A DNA stretch of 64,000 bases from Lachnospiraceae bacterium (GTDB lineage: Bacteria; Bacillota; Clostridia; Lachnospirales; Lachnospiraceae): the NCBI GenBank assembly GCA_900766815.1, contig CAAFWV010000031.1, positions 16,795 through 80,794 of the forward strand. Direction: 5' to 3'. Below, piece after piece: positions 25,297 to 33,571 of the stretch (position 1 is its first letter; each line of letters begins with the position of its first letter). Made by a program: the position numbers and the translations under genes. The notes beneath the pieces are model-generated. The model worked only from the letters and a program-made list of their open reading frames with translations, did no database searches and was not told the origin of the DNA.

Positions 25297-25764
25297 ATGG
25301 AAATTGAGCGTAAATTCAAGATACTTAATCTTCCGGCACTTTCGGAATATAAGTATCATGATATAGAGCAGGCATATATTAATGACAATCCGGTTATCAG
25401 GGTGCGTAAGGAGGATGATACCTATTATATTACCTATAAGGGTGGCGGTATGCTTGCAAGAGAGGAGTATAATCTTCCTCTCAATAAGGAAAGCTATGAT
25501 AATCTGTCAGGCTTCACGAAGCATAGGATAATAAGCAAAAGAAGATATTTGATTCCATATGGAAATCATACTATTGAACTTGATGTATTCAAGGGAGAAC
25601 TTGACGGATTAATTATTGCAGAAGTTGAATTCGACAGCGTAGAGGAAGCTAATGACTTCTTAGCTCCCGACTGGTTCGGAGAGGATGTAACCTATGATAA
25701 GCATTATCATAATTCAAACCTGTGCAGGATGGATGAGGCTACACTAAAGCAGATATTAAAGTAA
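25297..25764 (+). CDS. CYTH-domain protein
   Basis: A 155-residue CYTH fold protein, a tunnel-shaped beta-barrel enzyme family that hydrolyses or cyclises triphosphates. The N-terminal EIERKF is the ExExK metal and phosphate motif, and paired charged strands follow: VIRVRKEDD, YYITYKG, HTIELDVFKG and AEVEFDS. This matches bacterial tripolyphosphatase-type CYTH proteins more than class IV adenylate cyclases, but substrate cannot be read from sequence. GGAG precedes the ATG and the gene follows the malQ terminator by 26 bases. Confidence 0.9.
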   Translation: MEIERKFKILNLPALSEYKYHDIEQAYINDNPVIRVRKEDDTYYITYKGGGMLAREEYNLPLNKESYDNLSGFTKHRIISKRRYLIPYGNHTIELDVFKGELDGLIIAEVEFDSVEEANDFLAPDWFGEDVTYDKHYHNSNLCRMDEATLKQILK

Positions 25765-25815
25765 GTATTGGGCAGTCTGTGTGATTGCCGGAATATAGAT
25801 TGATTGGAGGAGATT

Positions 25816-26787
25816 ATGAAAAAATTAAGGAAACTAATGGCACTGGGACTTGTGATGATGATCATGCTTCAGTTAACTGCCTGCGGTAAGGCTGAACCTG
25901 TAAGTGTAAGAGTCGGAGCTCTTAAGGGAGCAACAACCTTAGGGCTGCTTGACATGAAGTCTAGGGCAGGCGACGGTTCATACACCAATAGCTATGAATT
26001 CAGTATGGCAACGGCTGCAGATGAAATTGCAGGTAAGCTGATCAAGGGAGAACTTGATATCGCACTTATTCCCGCAAACCTTGCTTCTGTTCTGTATAGC
26101 AAGACGGAGGGTAAGGTCAGTGTAATAGATATTAATACCCTTGGAGTTCTCTATGTTGTAAGCAGGGATTCCGGTATAAAGGATATTGCTGACCTTAAGG
26201 GCAGAACAGTATATCTTACGGGTAAGGGAACAACACCTGACTATGTATTAAGATATGTATTATCAGCAAACGGAATTGTGGACGAGGTGACACTTGAATA
26301 CAAATCAGAGGCTACAGAGGTTGCATCCGTAATTGCAGGTGATGAGACTGCAGTAGGCCTTCTTCCTCAGCCATTTGCCACAGCCACATGTCTGTCAACA
26401 GAGGGTGCGGTTGAGGTGCTCGATATGAATGAGGAGTGGAATAAGGTTAGCACAGACGGCGCCTGCCTTGTAACAGGAGTAACTGTCGTTAGAAATGACT
26501 TCCTGGATGACAATCCGGATGCCGTTAAGGAATTCCTTGAGGCTCACAGAGCAAGTGCCGAGGCGGCTATGAACGAGACCGAAAGAATAGCGCCTCTTGC
26601 AGTAGAGGAGGGAATCATCCCCAAGGAGCCCATAGCACTCAAAGCGATACCTAAGTGTAATATTGTATGCCTTACGGGCACTGAGATGAAGAATGCATTA
26701 TCGGGATATTTAAGCATTCTTTATGACCTGGATCCTACAGCTGTCGGCGGCAGTCTTCCGGGCGATGATTTCTATAAAGAATTCTAA
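25816..26787 (+). CDS. ABC solute-binding lipoprotein, SsuA/ThiY-like
   Basis: A 323-residue lipoprotein with the lipobox LTAC (Cys about residue 23). ATG 25816 lies 5 bases after GGAGG; an in-frame TTG at 25804 precedes that site. The fold is that of periplasmic binding proteins for nitrate, sulfonate, taurine or thiamine precursors: IAGKLIKGELDIALIPANLA, then IADLKGRTVYLTGKGTTPDY and TAVGLLPQPFA. Ligand is unknown. Its last base overlaps the start of a permease-ATPase fusion, so the two genes make a whole importer. Confidence 0.9.
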   Translation: MKKLRKLMALGLVMMIMLQLTACGKAEPVSVRVGALKGATTLGLLDMKSRAGDGSYTNSYEFSMATAADEIAGKLIKGELDIALIPANLASVLYSKTEGKVSVIDINTLGVLYVVSRDSGIKDIADLKGRTVYLTGKGTTPDYVLRYVLSANGIVDEVTLEYKSEATEVASVIAGDETAVGLLPQPFATATCLSTEGAVEVLDMNEEWNKVSTDGACLVTGVTVVRNDFLDDNPDAVKEFLEAHRASAEAAMNETERIAPLAVEEGIIPKEPIALKAIPKCNIVCLTGTEMKNALSGYLSILYDLDPTAVGGSLPGDDFYKEF

Positions 26788-28109
26788 TGAAAAGTGAAAA
26801 ATTAAGAAAAACATTAATTATACTGTTCTGGCTGTGCCTCTGGCAGTGTGTGGCCGTGACTGTCAACCGGAAGATAATATTTCCGGGCCCCTTGGAGGTA
26901 TTGGCTTCCATTATCGAAAGACTCAGTTCACGCGATTTTGCAATAGCAATACTTGGGTCGACGGGAAGGATATTGACAGGACTTGCTGCAGGAATGGTGG
27001 CAGGATTCGTGCTGGCAATGGCAGCATATAAGACTAAGCTGCTTGGGGAATTTATATCGCCCGTGATGACATTAATGAAGGCGGCCCCCGTTGCAAGCTA
27101 TGCCGTGCTCTTCCTCATATGGTGGAATTCCACGGTGCTTACCTTCGCGGTCTGCCTGTTCGTAGTACTTCCGATTATGTATATGAACACCCTTGACGGG
27201 CTCAACGCGGTGCCTGACAGGCTCCTTAGGTTTGACAGGATATACGGGCTGTCGCGTCGTGACAGGTTCATGTATATATACAGACCGTCGCTTGCACCGT
27301 TTATTCTTGGTGCCGTGAAAATCGCCTGCCCCATGTCCTTCAAGGCAGGAATTGCATCGGAGGTAATTGGGACACCGCTTCATTCACTGGGCTCAGATAT
27401 GTACTTATCAAAGGTATACTTTGATACGGCGGGACTCTTCGCAACCACGTTCACTCTCATAGTGCTCGCATTTGTGTGGGAAAAAATCATTACAAAATTT
27501 ATGAATTACCTGCTGACCTGCACCGTAAGGATTAAGGGCACGGGCGAGACCGGAGGTGCACGAAGGAGAACGCTTAAGTCCGATGTGCCAACTCTCAGGC
27601 TTAAGGACATCAACAAGTCCTATGGGGATAAGCAGGTGCTTCGTGATATCACCTTTACGCTTAGGCGCGGTGATGACATGAGGATGGACTGGCCGTCAGG
27701 AGACGGCAAGAGTACACTGCTTGGAATTATTGCAGGTATTATCAGACCTGATTCAGGTGTGGTTATTAAGGATGGTATTAGCAGGCTCAGCTTCATGTTC
27801 CAGGAGGATGTGCTTATTGAGAATCTGACGCCTCTTCAGAATGTGATGCTTGTAACCAATGATTATACCCTTGCAAAAACGCGGTTACTAAAGCTGTTGC
27901 CGGAGGACAGACTTGGGACAATGGTATGTAACCTGAGCGGAGGAGAGAGAAGAAGGGTAGCCTTTGCAATGGCAATGAGTGTTGGCGCTGACCTTATACT
28001 TCTGGATGAACCCTTTGCGGGACTTGATAAGGGAGCCATTCGCGTCGAGGAGGATATAATCGCAGAGGCGGGCACGGAGTCTATAGTAATTATTGCCAGT
28101 CACGTGTAG
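26787..28109 (+). CDS. ABC permease-ATPase fusion with altered Walker A
   Basis: Residues 1-245 are an SsuC/TauC-like permease with about six membrane helices; residues about 265-440 are an ABC ATPase in the same chain. The signature LSGGERRR and Walker B LILLDEPFAGLD are intact. Walker A reads D301-W-P-S-G-D-G-K-S-T instead of G-P-S-G-x-G-K-S-T. Removing one G at 27686-27687 and adding one base after 27692 would restore M-T-G-P-S-G-D-G-K-S-T, so two compensating single-base indels are likely. The protein stops right after the H-loop (IIASHV), lacking the usual C-terminal helices. It may be a weakened or decaying ATPase, or a sequence error. Confidence 0.85.
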   Translation: MKSEKLRKTLIILFWLCLWQCVAVTVNRKIIFPGPLEVLASIIERLSSRDFAIAILGSTGRILTGLAAGMVAGFVLAMAAYKTKLLGEFISPVMTLMKAAPVASYAVLFLIWWNSTVLTFAVCLFVVLPIMYMNTLDGLNAVPDRLLRFDRIYGLSRRDRFMYIYRPSLAPFILGAVKIACPMSFKAGIASEVIGTPLHSLGSDMYLSKVYFDTAGLFATTFTLIVLAFVWEKIITKFMNYLLTCTVRIKGTGETGGARRRTLKSDVPTLRLKDINKSYGDKQVLRDITFTLRRGDDMRMDWPSGDGKSTLLGIIAGIIRPDSGVVIKDGISRLSFMFQEDVLIENLTPLQNVMLVTNDYTLAKTRLLKLLPEDRLGTMVCNLSGGERRRVAFAMAMSVGADLILLDEPFAGLDKGAIRVEEDIIAEAGTESIVIIASHV

Positions 28110-28126
28110 TAATTTGAAAGGTATTG

Positions 28127-28135
28127 TGTTATAAT
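28127..28135 (+). promoter_or_regulatory. Extended -10 promoter of tig-clpP-clpX
   Basis: TG-T-TATAAT (28127-28135) is a perfect extended -10; no good -35 lies at 17 bases. The tig start codon is 52 bases downstream. It lies just after the preceding stop codon, so the tig operon is independent. Confidence 0.7.
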
Positions 28136-28187
28136 CATAAATTGACTGTAACTGCATAAATGCAGATATTATAATGGAGGAATTAAG

Positions 28188-29474
28188 ATGAGCGTAAAGG
28201 TTGAGAAGTTAGAGCATAATATGGCGAAGCTTACTGTAGAGGTAGCTGCAGAGAAGCTTGAAGCTGCTATTGAGAAGGCATATCAGAAGGAGAAGAATAA
28301 GATTACCATCCCCGGTTTCCGTAAGGGTAAGGCTCCGAGAAAGATGATCGAGCAGATGTATGGAGCAGAAATTTTCTATGAAGATGCTGCCAATGCTCTT
28401 ATCCCTGAAGCATATTCTGAGGCATATGATGAGTCAGGTGAGGATATCGTATCTACACCTAAGATTGAGGTTGTTCAGCTTAAGGCAGGTCAGCCCTTCA
28501 TCTTCACAGCTGAGGTTGCACTGAAGCCTGAGGTAAGCCTTGGTAAGTATAAGGGTGTTAAGGTTGACAAGATTGATACTGCTGTTACAGACGAAGAGGT
28601 TGATAAGGCAGTTAATGATGAGGCAGAGAGAAATGCAAGAAGCATCTCTGTTACTGACAGAGCTGTTAAGGACGGCGACAGTGTAATCCTTAACTTCGAG
28701 GGCTTTGTTGATGGTGTTGCTTTCGAGGGCGGTAAGGGTGAGAACTATCCTCTTACAATTGGTTCACATCAGTTCATTGAAGGCTTCGAGGAGCAGCTTA
28801 TCGGTAAGAATATTAACGAGGCATGTGATGTTAATGTTACCTTCCCTGAGGATTATCAGGCAGCAGACCTTGCAGGCAAGCCCGCAGTATTCAAGTGTGA
28901 GGTGCTTGAGATTAAGGAGAAGCAGCTTCCTGAGATAGATGATGAATTCGCTTCAGAGGTATCTGAGTTCGATACTCTTGCTGAGTACAAGGCAGATGTT
29001 AAGAAGAAGCTTGAGGAGAAGAAGGTAAGCGATGCAAGAAATGCCAAGGAGGATGCTGTAATCGATGCTATCATCGAGGATGCAGCTATGGATATCCCTG
29101 AGGCCATGGTTGATACTACCAAGAGACAGATGATCGAGGAGTTCGCTCAGAGAATTCAGTCACAGGGTATCAGCTTTGACCAGTATATGCAGTTTACAGG
29201 CATGACAGCAGACAAGCTGTTAGAGCAGGTAACACCTCAGGCAGAGAGAAGAATCAAGTCAAGACTTGTACTTGAGGCTGTAGCTAAGGCTGAGAATCTC
29301 ACAGCAACAGAAGAGGATTTCGAGGCTGAGGTTAAGGAGATGGCTGAGAACTACAAGATGGAGGCTGCTGACATCAAGACCAATCTCGGTGAGGAAGGCA
29401 GGAAGCAGTTAATGGAGGAGATTGCAGTTAAGAAGGCAGTTGACTTCGTTGTAGATAATGCTAAGGAAAAATAA
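28188..29474 (+). CDS. tig: Trigger factor
   Basis: Ribosome-bound chaperone and peptidyl-prolyl isomerase that meets nascent chains at the exit tunnel. The ribosome-binding signature PGFRKGKAPRKMIEQMYG is at about residues 42-60. The FKBP-like domain spans about 150-245 (VILNFEGFVDGVAFEGG, IGSHQFIEGFEEQLIG), and the long C-terminal chaperone arms fill the rest of 428 residues. TGGAGG precedes the ATG. The order tig-clpP-clpX is widely conserved and links folding with ATP-dependent proteolysis. Confidence 0.99.
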   Translation: MSVKVEKLEHNMAKLTVEVAAEKLEAAIEKAYQKEKNKITIPGFRKGKAPRKMIEQMYGAEIFYEDAANALIPEAYSEAYDESGEDIVSTPKIEVVQLKAGQPFIFTAEVALKPEVSLGKYKGVKVDKIDTAVTDEEVDKAVNDEAERNARSISVTDRAVKDGDSVILNFEGFVDGVAFEGGKGENYPLTIGSHQFIEGFEEQLIGKNINEACDVNVTFPEDYQAADLAGKPAVFKCEVLEIKEKQLPEIDDEFASEVSEFDTLAEYKADVKKKLEEKKVSDARNAKEDAVIDAIIEDAAMDIPEAMVDTTKRQMIEEFAQRIQSQGISFDQYMQFTGMTADKLLEQVTPQAERRIKSRLVLEAVAKAENLTATEEDFEAEVKEMAENYKMEAADIKTNLGEEGRKQLMEEIAVKKAVDFVVDNAKEK

Positions 29475-29508
29475 GTTATTGTAAGTATAAGAAAGAAGGC
29501 ATGTATAT

Positions 29509-30117
29509 ATGAGTTTGATACCTTATGTTGTAGAGCAGACCAGTCGTGGCGAGCGTTCTTATGATATTTACTCAAGACTTCTTCAGGACAGAATCGTATT
29601 TCTGGGTGAAGAAGTAAGAGATGATATGGCAGCTACCATTGTGGCTCAGCTGTTATTCCTTGAGGCTGAGGATCCTGAGAAGGATATTCAGTTATATATC
29701 AACAGTCCGGGCGGCTCTGTGTCAGCAGGTATGGCAATCTATGATACCATGCAGTATATCAAGTGCGATGTATCAACAATATGCATTGGCATGGCAGCCA
29801 GTATGGGCGCTTTTCTCCTTGCAGGAGGAGCTAAGGGCAAGAGATATGCTCTCCCCAATGCTGAGATAATGATCCACCAGCCAAGCGGTGGTGCTCAGGG
29901 TCAGGCAACTGAGATTCAGATTACTGCTGAGCATATCCTCAGAACCAAGGAGAAGTTGAATAAGATTCTGTCTGCCAATACAGGACAGCCTTATGAGGTT
30001 GTAGCTGCGGATACAGAGAGAGATAACTGGAAGACAGCTGAGGAAGCTAAGGAATACGGACTTATTGATACAGTAATTACCAGTCGTGCAGAGGTTAATT
30101 CAGATGGCGAGAAGTAA
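29509..30117 (+). CDS. clpP: ClpP ATP-dependent protease proteolytic subunit
   Basis: Barrel-shaped serine protease, 202 residues. The catalytic serine is in MAASMGAFLLAGG near residue 98, the histidine in IMIHQPSGGAQGQ near 123 and the aspartate in ERDNWKTAEEA near 172. N-terminal LIPYVVEQTSRGERSYDIYS is the usual axial-gate region. The ribosome site is modest (AAGAAGG). It overlaps clpX by 14 bases, which favours equal production of the two subunits. Confidence 0.99.
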   Translation: MSLIPYVVEQTSRGERSYDIYSRLLQDRIVFLGEEVRDDMAATIVAQLLFLEAEDPEKDIQLYINSPGGSVSAGMAIYDTMQYIKCDVSTICIGMAASMGAFLLAGGAKGKRYALPNAEIMIHQPSGGAQGQATEIQITAEHILRTKEKLNKILSANTGQPYEVVAADTERDNWKTAEEAKEYGLIDTVITSRAEVNSDGEK

Positions 30118-31363
30118 TACAACAACAGGTAAGATTCGCTGCTCCTTCTGCGGTAAGACCCAGGATGAAGTGAAGAAGCTTATAGCCGGACCAAACGGTG
30201 TATATATCTGTAATGATTGTATAGAGATTTGTTCCGATATTCTGGATGAGGAATTCGGAGATTATGATGATGACGATGAAACAGCAGAGCTTGATGTGGA
30301 TGGAATTAATCTTCTTAAGCCGGTAGAAATCAAGAGATTCCTTGATGATTATGTTATCGGTCAGGAGTCAGCTAAGAAGGTTCTGTCGGTTGCGGTATAT
30401 AATCACTACAAGAGGGTGACCGCTAATAAGAAGGATGACGACGGAATTGAGCTTCAGAAGAGTAATATTCTGATGCTTGGACCTACAGGTAGCGGCAAGA
30501 CCTATCTTGCCCAGACTCTGGCTAAGATTATCAATGTTCCGTTTGCCATAGCTGATGCAACCACACTTACTGAAGCCGGATATGTAGGTGAGGATGTAGA
30601 GAACATCCTGCTTAAGCTTATCCAGGCAGCAGATTATGATGTTAAGAAAGCAGAATACGGAATCATCTATATTGATGAGATAGATAAGATTACCAAGAAG
30701 AGTGAGAATGTATCCATTACCAGAGATGTATCGGGTGAGGGTGTACAGCAGGCACTTCTGAAGATTGTAGAGGGAACCGTTGCATCGGTTCCTCCACAGG
30801 GTGGGCGTAAGCATCCTCATCAGGAGTTAATTCAGATAGATACTACCAATATTCTGTTTATCTGCGGGGGCGCTTTTGACGGACTCGATAAGATAATTGA
30901 GGAGAGGCTGAATCGTAAGTCCATCGGATTCAATTCCAAGGTAGCTGATAAGTCGGGCAGTGAGATTGGCGAGGTGTTAAGTCAGGTTTCGACCACAGAC
31001 CTTGTAAAGTTCGGACTGATTCCCGAGTTCGTGGGACGTGTGCCGATTCATGTATCTCTTGAGGGTCTTGACGAGACTGCGCTTGTGAGGATTCTTAAGG
31101 AGCCTAAGAATGCTCTGGTTAAGCAGTATGCCAAGCTGTTTGACTATGATGATGTTGAGCTTGAGTTTGAGGATGATGCAATCGAAGCAATCGCTAAGGA
31201 AGCTCACGACCAGAAGACGGGTGCCAGAGGACTTCGTACTATTATGGAGAAGCTCATGATGGATGTGATGTTTGATATTCCGTCGGATGAGTCCATAACG
31301 AAGTGTATTATCACTAAGGCCTCAGTAGAAGGCAAGGAACCTCCTAAGGTTGTAAAAAAGTAA
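30104..31363 (+). CDS. clpX: ClpX protease ATPase subunit
   Basis: AAA+ unfoldase that feeds substrates to ClpP. ATG 30104 gives 419 residues starting MARSNTTTGKIRC. The N-terminal zinc finger uses C13, C16, C36 and C39. Walker A is GPTGSGKTYLA, Walker B is IIYIDEIDKI, and sensor and arginine elements follow. The ClpP-docking loop is NRKSIGFNSK. AGAGG lies 9 bases upstream within the end of clpP. All motifs needed for activity are present. A terminator directly follows. Confidence 0.99.
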   Translation: MARSNTTTGKIRCSFCGKTQDEVKKLIAGPNGVYICNDCIEICSDILDEEFGDYDDDDETAELDVDGINLLKPVEIKRFLDDYVIGQESAKKVLSVAVYNHYKRVTANKKDDDGIELQKSNILMLGPTGSGKTYLAQTLAKIINVPFAIADATTLTEAGYVGEDVENILLKLIQAADYDVKKAEYGIIYIDEIDKITKKSENVSITRDVSGEGVQQALLKIVEGTVASVPPQGGRKHPHQELIQIDTTNILFICGGAFDGLDKIIEERLNRKSIGFNSKVADKSGSEIGEVLSQVSTTDLVKFGLIPEFVGRVPIHVSLEGLDETALVRILKEPKNALVKQYAKLFDYDDVELEFEDDAIEAIAKEAHDQKTGARGLRTIMEKLMMDVMFDIPSDESITKCIITKASVEGKEPPKVVKK

Positions 31364-31367
31364 TATT

Positions 31368-31397
31368 AACGCTGCCTTATGGGCAGCGTTTTATTTT
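31368..31397 (+). terminator. Rho-independent terminator after clpX
   Basis: AACGCTGCC (31368-31376) pairs with GGCAGCGTT (31382-31390) around a small loop, then TTATTTT. It lies just before engB, which may still be partly reached by readthrough. Confidence 0.88.
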
Positions 31398-31423
31398 GTA
31401 ATAATAGGCATAATGAGGATAAT

Positions 31424-32062
31424 ATGGTAATTAGGTCAGTTAATCTTGAAACTGTATGTGGAATAACAAGTACCTTCCCGGAGAATGAGCATCCGGAGGT
31501 TGCCTTCGCAGGTAAGAGTAATGTAGGCAAGTCTTCACTTATCAATGCCCTGATGAACAGGAAGAGTCTGGCAAGAACCAGCAGTCAGCCCGGTAAGACC
31601 CAGACAATTAATTTCTATAATATCAATGATGAACTCTACTTTGTAGACCTTCCGGGATATGGCTATGCCAATGCCTCGGTTGCGGTTAAGGCTAAGTGGG
31701 GTAAGATGATAGAGAGATATCTGCATACATCAGGAGCTCTCCAGGCGGTATTCCTGCTTATTGATATCAGGCATGAGCCCGGTCAGAATGACAGGGATAT
31801 GGTTAAGTGGATAGTGGAGAGCGGATATGAGCCGATAATTATTGCAACCAAGCTTGATAAGATTAAGAGAAGCCAGTTAAATAAGCAGGTGGAGCTTATA
31901 AGGAAGAGTCTTCATCTGGCTCCGTCAACTGTTGTTATTCCATTCTCTGCACAGACCAAGCAGGGAAGGGACGAGATATATGCACTATTAGATGACATGC
32001 TTGCCTATAACAGGGAATGTGAGCTTGCGGAAGCAGAGAATTCGGCAGAAGATTCTATATAG
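31424..32062 (+). CDS. engB: Ribosome-biogenesis GTPase EngB/YsxC
   Basis: Essential-type GTPase involved in large-subunit assembly. G1 is GKSNVGKSSLINAL, G2 is the TSSQPGKTQTINFY region, G3 is DLPGYGYA and G4 is TKLDK. ATG 31424 lies 5 bases after GAGG and gives 212 residues; upstream in-frame codons fall within the clpX terminator. The C-terminus carries an acidic extension, ECELAEAENSAEDSI, whose end merges with a degenerate 24-base repeat that continues past the stop codon. It follows clpX as in many bacteria (clpX-lon-engB). Confidence 0.97.
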   Translation: MVIRSVNLETVCGITSTFPENEHPEVAFAGKSNVGKSSLINALMNRKSLARTSSQPGKTQTINFYNINDELYFVDLPGYGYANASVAVKAKWGKMIERYLHTSGALQAVFLLIDIRHEPGQNDRDMVKWIVESGYEPIIIATKLDKIKRSQLNKQVELIRKSLHLAPSTVVIPFSAQTKQGRDEIYALLDDMLAYNRECELAEAENSAEDSI

Positions 32063-32158
32063 GATTCGTTTGAAGGTTCTATACCGGGTTCAGAATAGAA
32101 TTCAGTACGGGATTCATAATAAGAATTCAGTAAGAGATTCAATACAGGATTCAAAAAA
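32048..32158 (+). repeat. Degenerate 24-base tandem repeat across the engB stop
   Basis: Four units of exactly 24 bases can be set at 32048-32071, 32072-32095, 32096-32119 and 32120-32143, with a partial fifth after. Each has GATTC/GTTC/AATTC-type cores at the same two positions. The first unit encodes the end of EngB; 24 is a multiple of three, so the pattern resembles a former 8-residue coding repeat (EDSI..., EGSIPGSE) now cut by stops. Confidence 0.6.
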
Positions 32159-32161
32159 AGC

Positions 32162-32190
32162 TTGATTAATGTGATATTTAGTTATATAAT
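32162..32190 (+). promoter_or_regulatory. Promoter of the aldolase gene
   Basis: TTGATT (32162-32167), 17 bases, TATAAT (32185-32190). Transcription should begin near 32197, right at a 14-base palindrome. Confidence 0.85.
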
Positions 32191-32198
32191 ATCAACAG

Positions 32199-32212
32199 TT
32201 CAACGCGTTGAA
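32199..32212. promoter_or_regulatory. Palindrome at the aldolase transcription start, possible operator
   Basis: TTCAACGCGTTGAA is a perfect 14-base palindrome at about +3 to +16. Position and symmetry fit a repressor site; the cognate regulator is unknown. Confidence 0.55.
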
Positions 32213-32244
32213 GCGTAAAAGACGCGGGCAGAAGGAGATAAATT

Positions 32245-33219
32245 ATGAAAGAGAGATCCAACCTACTGGGATGGAGACCGGATATTAAGGTCGTTGATGC
32301 AACACTTAGAGACGGAGGTCTTGTTAATGACTTCTATTTCACGGATGAATTCGTTAAGAAGCTGTATTTAACCAATATTAAGGCCGGTGTGGATTATATG
32401 GAATTCGGCTATAAGGCCAACAAGGAATTGTTCGATGTGAACAAGTTCGGCAAGTGGAAGTTCTGTGATGATGAGGATATCCGTGCCATTGTAGGTGAGA
32501 ATAATACTGACTTAAAGATTGCGGTCATGGCCGATGTCGGAAGATGTAATTACAAGGAAGATATCAGACCTAAGAATGAAAGCCCGGTTGATTTGGTTAG
32601 AATTGCAACCTATATTCATACCATACCGCAGGCAATTGATATGATAGAGGATGCTGCAGCCAAGGGCTACGAGACTACTGTTAATATTATGGCTATCTCG
32701 CAGGCGCAGGAGGGTGATATTGCAGTCGCTCTTGATATGCTTGGTAAGACTCCGGTTAATGCTTTCTATATCGTAGACAGCTACGGCTCAATCTATCCGG
32801 AGGAGATGACAAGAGTGGCTGACATGTATCTGGAGGCTGCCAATAAATACGGCAAGAAGGTAGGTATCCATGCTCATAACAATCAGCAGCTGGCCTTTGC
32901 CAATACAATAGAGTGCTGCGGTTGCGGTGTGGATTATCTGGATGCAACATATTCCGGAATGGGAAGAGGAGCAGGAAACTGCTATATTGAATCTTTGATT
33001 GGATTCCTGCACAACCCCAAGTACAATCTGTATCCTGTTATTCAGTTTATTGAGAATTATATCAATCCTCTTAAGGAAGAAGGAGTTACATGGGGGTATG
33101 ATATGCAGTACCTTTTTACGGGACTCCTCAACAGACATCCTAAGTCGGCAATAGATTACACTAAGGCAGGCAGGAAGGATCTGACAGAACTCTATAATGA
33201 GATAATTCTAATGGATTAA
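32245..33219 (+). CDS. HMGL-like aldolase, 4-hydroxy-2-oxovalerate aldolase type
   Basis: A 324-residue TIM-barrel protein of the HMG-CoA lyase-like (DRE) superfamily. VVDATLRDGGLVNDF is the metal and catalytic motif, and GIHAHNNQQLAFANT supplies the two metal-binding histidines; AFYIVDSYGSIYPEEM is another superfamily strand. A C-terminal extension of about 60 residues follows the barrel. It most resembles DmpG-type aldolases without a partner dehydrogenase nearby, so substrate is unknown; it may act on a 2-oxo acid. GGAG precedes the ATG. It has its own promoter and is followed by the trp leader. Confidence 0.85.
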   Translation: MKERSNLLGWRPDIKVVDATLRDGGLVNDFYFTDEFVKKLYLTNIKAGVDYMEFGYKANKELFDVNKFGKWKFCDDEDIRAIVGENNTDLKIAVMADVGRCNYKEDIRPKNESPVDLVRIATYIHTIPQAIDMIEDAAAKGYETTVNIMAISQAQEGDIAVALDMLGKTPVNAFYIVDSYGSIYPEEMTRVADMYLEAANKYGKKVGIHAHNNQQLAFANTIECCGCGVDYLDATYSGMGRGAGNCYIESLIGFLHNPKYNLYPVIQFIENYINPLKEEGVTWGYDMQYLFTGLLNRHPKSAIDYTKAGRKDLTELYNEIILMD

Positions 33220-33238
33220 TCTTTTGAGGAGAAAACTG

Positions 33239-33267
33239 TTGACGAATAAATATTTTTGTGCTTTAAT
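33239..33267 (+). promoter_or_regulatory. Promoter of the trp operon
   Basis: TTGACG (33239-33244), 17 bases, TTTAAT (33262-33267). Transcription should start near 33274, at the beginning of the T-box leader. Confidence 0.75.
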
Positions 33268-33273
33268 AAGTTA

Positions 33274-33546
33274 AACCGTTGAGGAAGAGGAGTAGGGTTA
33301 ACCTCTCCATTATGAGAGAGCCACAGCCGGTGAGATTGTGGTAATGGATGTTAATTTGAATGGACTTCCGAGGGCGACCGGAAATGCTTTAGGCAGAGTA
33401 TGAGAGACGAAGTGATTCATCGTTATTGGAATCGGCATATGATAGTATGCACAGAGTGAGTGTTATTACACTAAGTTGGGTGGCACCGCAGGTTATGTAT
33501 ATCCTGTCCCGGCATTACAGTAATTGTAATGCCGGGATTTTTTATT
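33274..33546 (+). promoter_or_regulatory. Tryptophan T-box riboswitch with terminator
   Basis: A leader of about 270 bases that senses uncharged tRNA-Trp. The T-box sequence GGGTGGCACCGCAGG is at 33478-33492. The specifier loop reads TTGAA-TGG-ACTTCCGAG, with TGG (Trp) at 33361-33363, and stem I elements such as GGAGTAGGG lie upstream. The terminator stem is CCCGGCATTAC (33508-33518) with GTAATGCCGGG (33526-33536), then ATTTTTTT. Uncharged tRNA-Trp should favour the antiterminator and turn on trp genes. Confidence 0.96.
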
Positions 33547-33571
33547 TGGTGATTCGGAAAAAGAGGCAGAT

